Positions 1 to 9,442 of a stretch of 64,000 bases of DNA are shown here, in pieces. Every line of letters begins with the position of its first letter. Within the stretch, counting starts at the first letter, position 1. The notes beneath the pieces are model-generated. The model had not been told where the DNA came from, did no database searches, and worked only from the letters and a program-made list of their open reading frames with translations. The DNA is from Forficula auricularia. Lineage: Eukaryota > Arthropoda > Insecta > Dermaptera > Forficulidae. Made by a program: the position numbers and the translations under genes. The stretch spans positions 10,635,140-10,699,139 of the forward strand of contig JALMQS010000102.1 of assembly GCA_024734495.1 (NCBI GenBank), in the 5' to 3' direction.

Positions 1-15
1 AACATGGTCGCTTAA

Positions 16-582
16 GATCCGAACACCCTAGTCCGCCCAATATTAGAATATGCTACAGTCATCTGGTCACCTTACTACAATAGTTACATAGGACAAGTCG
101 AAAAAGTTCAAAATAAGTTTCTAAGAATGTTAGGCTGTAGGTTGGGTTATTCATATCGTGGCGCTCCTATAAATGATCTTTCCATTCAATTAAACATAGC
201 TTCACTGGAATTAAGACGCTCAAAATTTGATCTAATATTTCTTTATAAGATTATAAAAAATATGACCAGTTGTAACGAAATATTGGAATTGATCAATTTT
301 CATGTACCAAGCAAATCAACCCACTTCTGTCCATTATTTTACACCCCAACCTCTATTACAAATTATATATATAATTCACCTATTAATTATTAAACAGCTG
401 GCGGGGGACAGAGTCGAGTGGAGACGGATTGTTGCATCAAACCAGTCTTAGGACTGTATACTCAATGATGATGATGACCTATTAATAGACTTCATCGACT
501 AGGAACCAAAGTTAGTTGCCATGATGACTTCTTTGCTGATAGTCTGGGAACTTTTAGAGCCAAGCTCTATAGTTTACTATAG
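16..582 (+). pseudogene. LINE reverse transcriptase C-terminus, interrupted by a short insertion
   Basis: Codons from 16 to 387 read the C-terminal domain of a LINE polymerase and continue in the same frame from 487 to the TAG at 580-582. There they give SRLHRLGT-type and FRAKLYSLL-type endings common at the end of LINE ORF2. Between the two halves sit 89 inserted bases that bring a TAA at 391-393. The 10-bp sequence ACCTATTAAT occurs at 378-387 and again at 477-486 and marks the target duplication. Removing insert and one duplicate restores the frame (seen). The protein would not act alone because the catalytic RT core is absent. Confidence 0.7.
388..476 (+). mobile_element. Extremely 5'-truncated LINE 3' end inserted in another LINE
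   Basis: These 89 bases match the last part of the longer LINE at 12319-13924: the shared stretch runs from the AAACAGCTGGCGG region through the stop codon to the (TGA)n tail. Flanking ACCTATTAAT repeats (378-387 and 477-486) show that it is a separate retrotransposition event of the same family. It carries only the last codons and the tail. Confidence 0.85.
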
Positions 583-1000
583 CGAAGATACTTTGTTATA
601 AATCAAATCAAATGTTAATTGTGTTTTCGCAATTGATGATTTAAGAGATTCATATGGACTATTTATAAATTGTAAATGATTATATATACTGCTTATATTT
701 ATATTTATCTTATGTTTTGTCTTATAAGACATCCCTTTCTCATTTATATAAATCTGTTGAAGTATGTCTAAATTATTTATAAGTTTTTACCTAATCATTT
801 ATTATTGGTCTTTGTTCTCTAATTGTATTATGTTAATGTTATTATTTATCTTTTCCCTTTGCATTATTGTCTTTGTCATTTTTACTTTCATTTTATTTTA
901 TTTTTCTTCTTTCTTCTCCATTACTGTTGATATACAAACATTTATGAATTTTGTAAAAAAGGGTGTGACTGTCCGTTAAATAAATAAATAAATAAAAACA

Positions 1001-1270
1001 CTGAATCGAATTGAAGCATTTAAAATGTGGACGCTACGAAGAATGTTTCGGATCTCCTGGACTAAACACATGTCTAACGATGAGGTTTTACTGAGAGCGG
1101 GAGAGAGAACTCTTAAGTATTGTGAAACAACGAAAAACATATTATCTGGCCCACATACTTAAGGGCTACCGGTATTCTATTCCAAAACTCATTATCCAGG
1201 GGAAAATTGAACGGTGACGCGGGCCTTGACGTAAACAACATTCCTGGCTCCGCAATATAAGCGATTGGTG
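1001..1270 (+). pseudogene. LINE ORF2 C-terminal fragment
   Basis: From 1001 the plus strand reads LNRIEAFKMWTLRRMFRISW and then NDEVLLRAGER, the conserved C-terminal block of RTE/CFDP2-like LINE polymerases (compare RLEAFEMWCYRRMMNIKW in the LINE at 12.3-13.9 kb). A stop occurs near 1160, and further partial matches follow to about 1270. Only about 50 codons are clear. It is a decayed piece and no ends could be fixed. Confidence 0.6.
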
Positions 1271-1609
1271 AGGATGCGGAATCTATATTTCGTCAGGCTA
1301 AATACAACACTCTTGTGGTACAAATAATGAAAAAGGGTCACTACATGCAGAGTACGCACATGGTACAAGAAGTAGAAGATGTTCAATAACTATACGTCCA
1401 TTTAAGAGAACCACATAGTAAGATTTGATGATTTCTGATTTTCTGCATATTTCAACTGGAAATTATGAACTTAAAAAATATCATATCTGGCCAGCTCTTT
1501 GTTTTGCAAATATAAACATTTTGGCACTGAAACAAACTTTTTAATATTATCCCTTCTTCAGATATCCTTAGTAACAAAATTCAAACAGACTTACAAACAG
1601 ATAAAATAA

Positions 1610-1965
1610 TGAGAAACAAATAAATGCAAATAAACATACACACATATATATCGAAATTATATATCTGTATATATATTATTTATTTGTTTGAGACTATAGT
1701 TTCGAAGACTTTAACGAGATTTTAAAGACTTTAAAGAGATTTTAACTGGCTCCCAGCTAAGTAAAGATCGAAAATTTGAAATATCCATACGGTATTGACC
1801 CCATGAAAAATAATATTTATACTTAAAAAAGACTTATGATGAAGACCAAGTCATTGAAACTATAGTCTCAAACAAATAAATAAATATATACAGATATATA
1901 ATTTCCATATATATGTGTGTATGTTTATTTGCATCAAGTAGAAGACAACCTTTTTGTTTCTATTT
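1610..1965. repeat. Foldback repeat with TGCAAATAAACATACACAC arms
   Basis: The arm from about 1623 (GCAAATAAACATACACAC, then a TATATA-rich stretch, then a GAGACTATAG block) is repeated inverted and ends near 1935. The centre holds a hammerhead-like motif (TGATGAAGAC...GAAAC at 1837-1860). The same outer arm sequence forms a smaller palindrome at 31440-31560, so this is a repeat family. No coding sequence is present. Confidence 0.75.
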
Positions 1966-2199
1966 GTGAATCAACAACTCTGCTACTCTCGGCAAAAAAA
2001 CTTTTCAATTAGAAAAAATAATCCTTGGAAATGATTTTTCGAAAAATTTTAAGCCCTGCTTGCAAAGCCCACTGAGGGTGCATATGTCAGATCAATCAAT
2101 GATAAATACTTCCTCTTTCATTCGTTAAAATTGCAGCCATGTTCTAAATAGACTTTTGAGCCATTAGAGGAAATAACCGAAAGTTGCTTATTAATTCAG

Positions 2200-2310
2200 G
2201 CGTTACAAAGATGGCTATTATTAAATTACGAGCTTTTCGTGCGTGCCTTCGGCACGCCCTCGAAGCTCGGCCCTCCGGGCTGGTACCCTGGCGGGCAGCG
2301 TCTCGGTCCA
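2200..2310. repeat. GC-rich hairpin block shared with 15550-15605
   Basis: Within AT-rich DNA this block has several small hairpins (for example GTGCCTTCGGCAC, and GGCCCTCCGGGC) and ends in CTGGCGGGCAGCGTCTCG. A close relative, CTGGCGGGGAGCGTCTCG, follows a similar hairpin at 15550-15605. It looks like the terminal hairpin region of a dispersed non-coding element. The class is not recognised. Confidence 0.45.
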
Positions 2311-2737
2311 AAAATTTTATTCCTCTTAAAAAACCACACTCCAAATGTATACCGGTAAACTACCGAAAATACATCGTCTCTTAAAAGTTTCGCCTCTTTA
2401 ACTTTTGAGTGGCAAGGGGGGGGGGAGGAATAATGATCAATATATTTAATGTTTCTTAATTCAAAATGAATTGGAGTCTTTCATTTCAAAATTCGAGTCC
2501 AAATTAGAAATTAGAATTTCAAATTTGCCTGGTTAATGAAAATCGATTGGAGCCGCGCTGACAATTATATTTCAAATTTGCCTCGTTAATTAATATATAT
2601 TAAATGTTTCTTAATTTAAAATCTATTGGTGTTTTTTCATTTTCATTCGAGTTCAAATGAATACAATATTATCTCGACACAAATCCAAATTAAAAATATC
2701 TAGTTTTACTAAGAGAAATCAAGATAGAAATATTAAT
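2311..2737. other. Non-coding AT-rich stretch
   Basis: No gene seen. It contains a G-run near 2417-2426 and two loosely repeated segments (TTAATATAT...AATGTTTCTTAATT at about 2437-2460 and 2587-2612), which suggests an old local duplication. Confidence 0.4.
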
Positions 2738-2770
2738 GTCCCAATGGTGTAATCGGTAGAGCCAATGACT
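2738..2770 (+). repeat. 5' half of a tRNA-like target (A-box half), split by a retrotransposon
   Basis: This reads GTCCCAATGGTGTAATCGG then TAGAGC, a good RNA polymerase III A-box (TGGTGTAATCGG). The other half, with a B-box GGTTCGATTCT, lies after the retrotransposon at 8072-8112. When joined across the 13-bp target duplication, the acceptor and T stems do not pair well. This is therefore a tRNA-derived SINE head or tRNA pseudogene rather than a working tRNA. Confidence 0.6.
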
Positions 2771-4372
2771 CACAGTTCGATTCCAGCTCTCAAAGGAACA
2801 ACAACCTTTACCCTGGAGCCCGAAACCTTTCCAAACAATCTACCTGATACCGAGCCCCTAGAGGGTGCAGCTACCTCAGCCAATGAAGACCCTCACAAGG
2901 AGTCTAACCAGATAAGTAATGAATCTAGCTCGCTGGTTAAAATTCATACATCTAATTTTAGCTATAAGCAAATAGCTGAAAAAATAATAAACCACAAAGG
3001 CCAGCTCAATTCTCAAAAAATTAAAGCTTCTGTGGGTGTTTTCAAAAAATTCCAAGAAACACGTGGAAAAAAACAATTTAAAATGAACAAGAATACACTT
3101 GAAAAAAAACATTTCAACATGGAGGAAGCCTACAAAAATCTCCTGGAAAAATTTGAAAAACTCAAATTAGAAAATGAAGAACTTAAAAGAAAACTCAAAG
3201 CCAGAGTTTCTTTTGAACATGAAAATCAGTTCCAGCTTCTCAGCCAGCAACACGAGGATCAAGACATGGATCAAGATAGTGAAGTGCTCCAACCCAACAA
3301 AAAACCTCGAAAGGACGATAGTGAACCCAACAAGAGCCAAAACCTCACCGATTGGGCTACACTACAGCCACAAGAAAAAACGAAAGCCGACCAAGACTCA
3401 AAAAAAGTGACCAAAGGTAAGCCTCCGCCTATAATTATAAACAATAACGACAGTGTTGCCATAATAAGGCTACTAAAAGAAAGCTATAAATTCAGTGACT
3501 TTAATATTAAAAAAACAAACAATATCAAATCAGCTCTTCAAATAGAAGACTTACAAATATACAAAAAAACCATCAGTACATTAAAAGAAAGAGGTTTCTC
3601 TTTCTATACTTTCACTCCAAAAAGTGAAAAATTACAAACCTTTTTGCTAAAAGGATTGGCAAACAATTGCGAGGTTGATGAAATAGCAGCTGAGCTGCAC
3701 ACTCATAAAAACATTTCATTCACTAAAATAGAGAGATTCTCAACAACCCTCTCAAGAAAATCAGGTACTACCCTCCCAATTATACTAGTTCAAATAACTC
3801 CTGAAAGCAAAACCCATGACCTCTACCTAATCAAAAGAGTATTTTATCAGCAGATAAGATGGGAAAAGCTAAAAAAAAAAGATATAACGCAATGTAGGAA
3901 TTGCCAAAGAATAGGCCATGTCGCAGGACGGTGTAATTTACCCTATCGTTGTGTAAAATGCAATACTAATCATGGACCTGCCGAATGCCAATTAAAACAG
4001 GCCGAAACACAAGAAGCTCTCTACTGCGTCACTTGTGGAAAATACGGGCACCCCGCCTCCTTTAGAGGATGCCCCGAAATAGTTACAATTAAAAAAAAGA
4101 TTCAAGAAAAACAAGCGTTGGCGAAATCAAAAAATAGCAAAAAGATAAATAATATTAAATCACATGTGAGCCCCGACCAATCAATAAGCGCGCCAAAGAA
4201 TACTCTACCACTAAATGACGCCCCAAAAAGTGCCATAAGCAACGAAAACAACATACTAAGCAGACTCCAACAAATGGAAGAAAGTATCAAAATAATGTTA
4301 AAAATGTTTACCACTCAAACAGATATAATAACAGGCCTTCAGGCAATGAACAAACAATCCCAGAATTCTTAG
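2771..4372 (+). CDS. ORF1: gag-like zinc-knuckle nucleic-acid-binding protein
   Basis: About 534 codons are open. The product is a LINE ORF1 protein, expected to coat the element RNA as a ribonucleoprotein. Residue numbers count from an ATG at 2765. A Glu/Lys-rich coiled coil lies at about residues 119-147. A basic, Gln/Asp-rich linker and a folded middle domain (about 225-370) follow. Three zinc knuckles come last: CRNCQRIGHVAGRC from about residue 377, CVKCNTNHGPAEC, and CVTCGKYGHPASFRGC. The ATG at 2765 belongs to the target duplication, not to the element. The first internal Met is around residue 104, after which coiled coil and knuckles remain. Either the copy is slightly 5'-truncated or it borrows its start codon. 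Confidence 0.88.
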   Translation, partial: HSSIPALKGTTTFTLEPETFPNNLPDTEPLEGAATSANEDPHKESNQISNESSSLVKIHTSNFSYKQIAEKIINHKGQLNSQKIKASVGVFKKFQETRGKKQFKMNKNTLEKKHFNMEEAYKNLLEKFEKLKLENEELKRKLKARVSFEHENQFQLLSQQHEDQDMDQDSEVLQPNKKPRKDDSEPNKSQNLTDWATLQPQEKTKADQDSKKVTKGKPPPIIINNNDSVAIIRLLKESYKFSDFNIKKTNNIKSALQIEDLQIYKKTISTLKERGFSFYTFTPKSEKLQTFLLKGLANNCEVDEIAAELHTHKNISFTKIERFSTTLSRKSGTTLPIILVQITPESKTHDLYLIKRVFYQQIRWEKLKKKDITQCRNCQRIGHVAGRCNLPYRCVKCNTNHGPAECQLKQAETQEALYCVTCGKYGHPASFRGCPEIVTIKKKIQEKQALAKSKNSKKINNIKSHVSPDQSISAPKNTLPLNDAPKSAISNENNILSRLQQMEESIKIMLKMFTTQTDIITGLQAMNKQSQNS

Positions 4373-6204
4373 GCTTAACAATAATATCAATAAATGTAAA
4401 TTCAATAATCACAAACCAAAGGAGAGCAAACATCTTGCAAACTATAAAAAAATACAATCCAGATGTAATCCTCTTGAGTGAAACAAAGCTTAATGATAAT
4501 CACTTCGTCGAATTTGCCGAATATGAATGCATAAGGACGGACAGGCCTAATTCAAAACAGGGAGGAGGGACTGCTATACTAATTAGAAAAAATATAAAAT
4601 ATAAACATATTCAAAATTCGATATTAATGTCCTCTAAATCTCTTGAAACGACAATTATAAAATTACAACTAAAAAATAACCAAAGCCTTTATCTTGTTTC
4701 CGCATACAGCCCTTGTAAATTTAATAGTGTATTTCTAAACGAATTAGAAAATGTATTCGATATTTTACAATTAGACAGACCAGAAAATTACTACTACCTT
4801 GCAGGGGATTTAAACGCCAAGCACATCACTTGGAGCAATAATTGCAATAATCAAAGGGGAAACAAACTAAAAAAATGGATTGATGATAATGAAATCAAAT
4901 ACAAATTAAAAATACTCCACTCAGAATATCCTTCATTTCCCAGTAGTGGATCCTTCTTAGATTTAATCCTACTAGATGCAAGATTAATCGTTTCAAACAA
5001 AATAAACCACAACAAGGTACCCAACATTCCTTATGACAGTGACCACAACGGCTTAATTGCCAACATCCACTTAAATCACAACGAAGGCCTTGAGCTAGAA
5101 TCAAAAACTGACTCCTACCAATTTAATTTTAAAAATACAAACTGGCATCATTTTGGTAATTACTTAAATAAAAACTGCCAACTAAACATATCATCATCTA
5201 GGAATCTAAATAACAATGAAATCGATCAAAATATAGAAACCATCGAAAAAAACATTCAAAAAGCAATAAATAAAGCAACACCAAAAATTAAACCCAAAAA
5301 CTCTTTCGATAAATATCTGAACCCCAAAATAACAAAACTTCAAAAAGCAAAAAGCTTTCTGATAACCCAAATAAACAAATTTTACAAAAACAACCTAAAC
5401 AGACAATCAGACGAGTTCTATAATTTGAAACAACTCCTCTCTGAAACAAAAAAACAGCTACAAATAGAATTTCAAAATTCCACAAATAGCTACTGGGAAA
5501 ATAAAATCAAAAACATTCCTCTCCATGAATCATCTGAAACCTTTCCTAAAATTAACAGCATATTTAGAAAAAAAAATCATTCAACAATTCCAGAGATTAT
5601 AAATATTCCCAAAGACAAAAGAGAAATCCTGATAAAAGCTAGCTTAAACCCAGACAATGTTAACAAAGATACAACAGGAAACTTCTTAATTTCAGACAAT
5701 GAAGAAAAATTAAACATCCTTGGGTCTCATTTCTCTCTCATTCACCTACAAAACGAAAATATGGGCAAAGATCATATGTCTAGACTCATAAATAGCAACA
5801 TCGAAAACCTTAAAAGAGAAATAGAAACAGACACAGAAACAATGAAAACGGTATACCAATTTTCTAACGAAAATACCTCAATTGACCCAACTACCTGGTC
5901 AGAACAATACAGCCTGACAAACAATAGAGAGGTAAAGAAAATATTTAGAAAACTTAACAACAAAAAATCCACAGGCCCTGACAAAATCCCCAATATAGTA
6001 TTGAAACATTTACCAAAAAAAATAATCAATTACTACACTATTATTTTTAATAACTCATTAAACAACTTATATTTTCCCTACAATTGGAAAAAAAGCAAAA
6101 GTAATCGCCATCCCAAAAAAAGGCAAAGACCCTTCCTCCCTCTCAAATCTAAGGCCAATAAGTCTTTTGCCGAATATCGGGAAAGTCTTCGAGATTATAA
6201 TTAA
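4219..6204 (+). CDS. ORF2 part 1: AP-type endonuclease and N-terminal reverse transcriptase
   Basis: The frame is open from 4219, overlapping the end of ORF1 in the -1 frame, and has no ATG before the endonuclease. Numbering from a TTG at 4435, the endonuclease shows SET near residue 16, GDLNAKH at 124-130 and SDHNGL at 202-207, the acidic, Asn and His residues of apurinic-type LINE endonucleases that nick the target. The RT begins with the TGPDKIPN motif near residue 520. Reading breaks at a run of seven A at 6088-6094, where one extra A shifts the frame. After that the ORF drifts to a stop at 6204, and the true sequence goes on in the next frame. Confidence 0.88.
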   Translation, partial: RPKKCHKQRKQHTKQTPTNGRKYQNNVKNVYHSNRYNNRPSGNEQTIPEFLGLTIISINVNSIITNQRRANILQTIKKYNPDVILLSETKLNDNHFVEFAEYECIRTDRPNSKQGGGTAILIRKNIKYKHIQNSILMSSKSLETTIIKLQLKNNQSLYLVSAYSPCKFNSVFLNELENVFDILQLDRPENYYYLAGDLNAKHITWSNNCNNQRGNKLKKWIDDNEIKYKLKILHSEYPSFPSSGSFLDLILLDARLIVSNKINHNKVPNIPYDSDHNGLIANIHLNHNEGLELESKTDSYQFNFKNTNWHHFGNYLNKNCQLNISSSRNLNNNEIDQNIETIEKNIQKAINKATPKIKPKNSFDKYLNPKITKLQKAKSFLITQINKFYKNNLNRQSDEFYNLKQLLSETKKQLQIEFQNSTNSYWENKIKNIPLHESSETFPKINSIFRKKNHSTIPEIINIPKDKREILIKASLNPDNVNKDTTGNFLISDNEEKLNILGSHFSLIHLQNENMGKDHMSRLINSNIENLKREIETDTETMKTVYQFSNENTSIDPTTWSEQYSLTNNREVKKIFRKLNNKKSTGPDKIPNIVLKHLPKKIINYYTIIFNNSLNNLYFPYNWKKSKSNRHPKKRQRPFLPLKSKANKSFAEYRESLRDYN

Positions 6205-7591
6205 TAAAAGACTGGTTTCATTCTGCCAAGAAAAAAATATCATACCAGAAAGCCAATTTGGCTTCAAATACAAACACTCTTGCATTCATGCAATCACAAA
6301 ATTAGCTTCTGATATCTACTGGTCTTTAAATGTCAACCATTGTGTTGGAGCGTGCTTGATAGATGTAGAAAAAGCTTTTGATACCGTTTGGAGAGAAGCC
6401 CTGATTTATAAATTATTAAAAAAAGGCTTCAACAAAAACCTCATTAAAATGATTTGGAATATGATAGAAGAAAGGACATTTATAATTTCAAACAAAGGAA
6501 AAGAATCTTCTATGGTATTCCAGGTCAAAAATGGTCTCCAGCAGGGAACCGTAAACTCTCCTGTCCTATTCAACATATATATCAGCAATATCCTAGAACT
6601 CTTTGAATTAAACAAAGCAAAAGACAAAGGCGCTCTGGCCTTTGCGGACGATTTAATTGTTTACATATCAGGTAAAAAACCAAGTGAAATCAATCAAAAA
6701 CTAGAAATCTTAGTTAACAAAATTCATTCTTACTACGACACATGGAAATTAAAAATCAACATCAATAAATGTGAAACTATATTATTTCGACCCCCAATCA
6801 GTAAGGGTAATCGGGACCTACAAAAAAATTGGAAAAAATTCCAAATTAAAGTCAATAATCAAATCATCCCACATAAAAAAATTGTAAAATATTTAGGAGT
6901 AGAACTAGATGAGCGGATGCTCTTTAATAAACACCTCGAAAACAAAATAATAAAGGCCAGAGCAGCCTTCATGGGACTAAAAAAATTATTCTACTCGCAG
7001 TACCTCGATCCAAAATTAAAAATATTAAGCTACACCACCCTCATTAGACCTATAATCTCATACGGTTGCAGCATCTGGTTCAACCAGAGTGCATCTATGA
7101 TGGAGACAATAAGAATTTTTGAAAGGAAATGCCTTAGAGCCTGCCTAAATACTTATAGAAGCCCAGAAACAAATTTTCTTAAATACGTTAGCAACAAAAA
7201 ATTATATAAATTAGCTAATATTAACAGATTCGACTGCTTCATAATCAAACTAATTCGAAATTATTATACCCAAATAGTCAATATCCAAGAGAATAGCCTC
7301 ATATTTGGATCCGTATATCCAAATGAAAGTTATTTCAAAAAAACTCTAAACTCTGGCTATATCCCCCCAGAAGCTTTCCCATACCTGGATGCCCAAGGGT
7401 ATATCCAGGACACGAACAAAATCCCAATAATATTTCACATCTATAGAAGAAAAAATGACAAAAGAATTGAATATCATCCCTTTCTAGACAGCAGAGATAT
7501 ATATAGGCACTGGAGATATAGCCAGGAAATATCTGATAAGGACAGGAAGGAGACGATTTGTCCCAAAAAATGCTGGTGGCTTGACCAATAA
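6095..7591 (+). CDS. ORF2 part 2: reverse transcriptase, catalytic half
   Basis: In this frame the RT continues from the A-run at 6088-6094 with IPKKGKDPS and LRPISLLPNIGK, then DVEKAFDTVW (first catalytic Asp), QQGTVNSPVLFN, and FADDLIVY at about 6641 (catalytic Asp pair). A long thumb and C-terminal region (YLGVELDE, RPIISYGCSIWF) ends in TAA at 7589-7591. All core RT motifs are intact, so one base separates this copy from an intact EN-RT polyprotein. No RNase H domain is seen. The enzyme copies element RNA at a nicked chromosomal site. Confidence 0.9.
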   Translation, partial: AKVIAIPKKGKDPSSLSNLRPISLLPNIGKVFEIIINKRLVSFCQEKNIIPESQFGFKYKHSCIHAITKLASDIYWSLNVNHCVGACLIDVEKAFDTVWREALIYKLLKKGFNKNLIKMIWNMIEERTFIISNKGKESSMVFQVKNGLQQGTVNSPVLFNIYISNILELFELNKAKDKGALAFADDLIVYISGKKPSEINQKLEILVNKIHSYYDTWKLKININKCETILFRPPISKGNRDLQKNWKKFQIKVNNQIIPHKKIVKYLGVELDERMLFNKHLENKIIKARAAFMGLKKLFYSQYLDPKLKILSYTTLIRPIISYGCSIWFNQSASMMETIRIFERKCLRACLNTYRSPETNFLKYVSNKKLYKLANINRFDCFIIKLIRNYYTQIVNIQENSLIFGSVYPNESYFKKTLNSGYIPPEAFPYLDAQGYIQDTNKIPIIFHIYRRKNDKRIEYHPFLDSRDIYRHWRYSQEISDKDRKETICPKKCWWLDQ

Positions 7592-8058
7592 TTAATAATA
7601 AATGTAAATTTATTTGTTTATTTGCTTATTTGGCAGCTTATTTGTTTATTTATTTTTATTTAAATGAAGTGAGTGGAGTGAATGAATGTGATAAAAAAAA
7701 AGGTCAAACTTGACCGAGCCATTGTATATACTATTGTATAAATTCCTTCTCTTCATCCCTTTTGTAAATAATTTCCCAAAGAAATTATAAAAACAAGGTT
7801 TTTTTTTTTAAAGCCATTTCCTTGTAAAACAAAAATAAAGTTATATCCCTACCCCTTAATTTAAGAAGGGAAAAACCCGAAAATGTTTGTAAATAAGTAA
7901 ATAATATATTAATTCATAACTACGAATACATTGTATGTAATGTAGATTAAACTTAAAAAAAAAAATAATATTCCATATCCCGGAGTGTTAGGGATATTAT
8001 TGTAAAAAATGTATATAAATCTTTTTGGCTAATAAACACTTTATAAAAAAAAAAAAAA
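7592..8058 (+). other. 3' UTR and poly(A) tail of the Jockey-type element
   Basis: An AT-rich untranslated tail follows the ORF2 stop. AATAAA occurs at about 7834-7840, AATAAACAC near 8031, and the insertion ends in about 15 A at 8044-8058. This marks true poly(A) priming and fixes the 3' boundary. Confidence 0.8.
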
Positions 8059-8112
8059 AGAGCCAATGACTATAGTTCAAGAGTTCGTCGGTTCGATTCT
8101 AGGCAAGAGCGT
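8059..8112 (+). repeat. 3' half of the split tRNA-like sequence (B-box half)
   Basis: Starts with the second copy of AGAGCCAATGACT and continues to GGTTCGATTCTAGG, a B-box-like TPsiC arm. Together with 2738-2757 it gives a tRNA-length unit with correct A-box to B-box spacing, but most stems pair poorly. Confidence 0.55.
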
Positions 8113-8895
8113 AATTTTTGTAGAGAAATTTCTCTAAGCGTTGTTACAAATTAATCTAGATGAATATTATATAGTATTATAATTTAATTACCGATATAAC
8201 TGGAGTCTTATACGAAGTCTCTATAATAAATTAAAGCGGAAATTTTAGGATTTCCCATGAGATTATTTTATTAAATTTGGGTCTAAATTAGCTAAGATTT
8301 ACAAATTAGCTACAATTTATAACGCTTAAGCTATGAACTCTGTCAAAAATAATTATCTCATTTGAGGCTTATTTATTATATATTTGGTTTCTCTATTTCT
8401 ATTGAATTATCCCCAGAAATTAATTATTATTTATACGTTTGAGAAAAAAAATAATACCTAACCAAAGAGGTAATTTTTCACAAGATTTTCATGCATTCTA
8501 TCGAAAATAAAGTGAAAAATTAGAAAGTTTAAATTAAAAGCTCATTCATTTAATGAATTTCGACTTGAATAATTAATTTATCTTTTTAATAAAATGATTT
8601 TAATGGATTAATTTAAATTCACTTTAACACATTGAATAATTAAAAAATTAATTGAAGATGTAAATAAGTTCTTTGGGAGGAACTATTTTTAAAGGATATT
8701 ATTTTTTGTAATAAATAATTAATTATTAAATTAAATCTATCTACCTGATCTGTACAAAATATAATTGTGCTCTAATGAGATAAAATAAATAATTCACCCT
8801 CAAAAGCTTGCTTTGCGAATAGCACGCGATTCGAAGGCTCAGGTAAAGCAATAAAAATGGACGGTATACGAAAAAGAATAATTTTTATAAAAAAA
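8113..8895. other. AT-rich DNA, nothing recognised
   Basis: No gene or clear repeat boundary is visible. The stretch is very AT-rich, with short runs of TTAATTTAAAT-like sequence. Confidence 0.4.
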
Positions 8896-8904
8896 AAAAA
8901 AATA

Positions 8905-9442
8905 AAACCGTCTTCAAAAAAATTAAATGCAACAAATAAAATAATAAGAAATCAAAAATCAAATCAAATGCACTAAAAGGTATTAAATAATTATCTAATT
9001 TAGTTACAACTAAACGAAACTAAACTAAACTGAAATTGTTACATGAAATCACTTTTTGAAGTCGGTGTCAAACATATACATTTTATGAATAGCACTCGAC
9101 GGGTCTTACTTAGTACGTTTGACGGGTAAGTTGGCGTCAGTAAACATACATAAAAAATAAATAAATAAACAGGTATCTTGACTACCTTGGAGATATATTG
9201 ATCCAAACGCAGAAAAAATCATTAAAATCGGTTCATAAACAAAGAAGTTATGCGTGAACATACCTAACAAAAAAGGTCCAATACCAATGAAATTTATATT
9301 TTTACCAATCGGAAACTAGACTGAACCCAATGCAAAAAAATCATCAAAATCTGTTCACAATTGGCGAAGATATTAGGTAACATAGACACAAAAAAATCAG
9401 TCGAATTGAGAACCTACTCCTTTTTTGAAGTCGGTTAAAAAT
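8905..9442. mobile_element. Non-autonomous DNA element with ACCGACTTCAAAAAA-type ends, copy 1
   Basis: The left end reads ACCGTCTTCAAAAAAATT and the right end reads TTTTTTGAAGTCGGTT, imperfect terminal inverted repeats. The interior shares several blocks with 43251-43970, including GTTACAACTAAACGA, TTTTTGAAGTCGGTG and GAGAACCTNCTCC. No transposase is encoded. Ends of this type are frequent in insect repeats. The superfamily is not assigned. Confidence 0.7.

Larger units (their letters stand above)
1..999 (+). mobile_element. 3' part of a non-LTR retrotransposon, entering from the left edge
   Basis: The plus strand encodes the C-terminal part of a LINE reverse transcriptase from about 16 to 582, followed by an AT-rich 3' UTR and a tail of TAAA/AAAT units at about 977-996. 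Residues such as LVRPILEYATVIWSPYY are the usual region after the RT thumb in Jockey/R1/CR1-like LINEs. The frame is closed by TAA at 13-15, so the visible reading frame is a fragment. It is also split by an insertion at 388-476. Clade assignment is inference. Confidence 0.75.
2771..8058 (+). mobile_element. Nearly complete Jockey-type non-LTR retrotransposon
   Basis: The element runs from a gag-like ORF1 through an endonuclease-reverse transcriptase ORF2 to a 3' UTR and a poly(A) tract ending near 8058. It is flanked by AGAGCCAATGACT at 2758-2770 and 8059-8071, a perfect 13-bp target duplication. Length is about 5.3 kb, normal for a Jockey-superfamily element. RNase H is not visible. Defects seen are one extra A in ORF2 and a missing or very short 5' UTR, so the copy is young. 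Membership of the Jockey superfamily is inferred from ORF1 zinc knuckles, EN+RT order and poly(A) tail. Confidence 0.92.

Noticed and set aside
2876..3112. Antisense reading frames within the retrotransposon
   Set aside because: They mirror the strong coding frame of ORF1 and have no domain or codon support; the same applies to antisense frames over ORF2 and the LINE at 12.3 kb.
2738..8112. A working tRNA gene interrupted by the retrotransposon
   Set aside because: The rejoined sequence has the promoter boxes but mispaired acceptor and T stems, so it is a pseudogene or SINE head.
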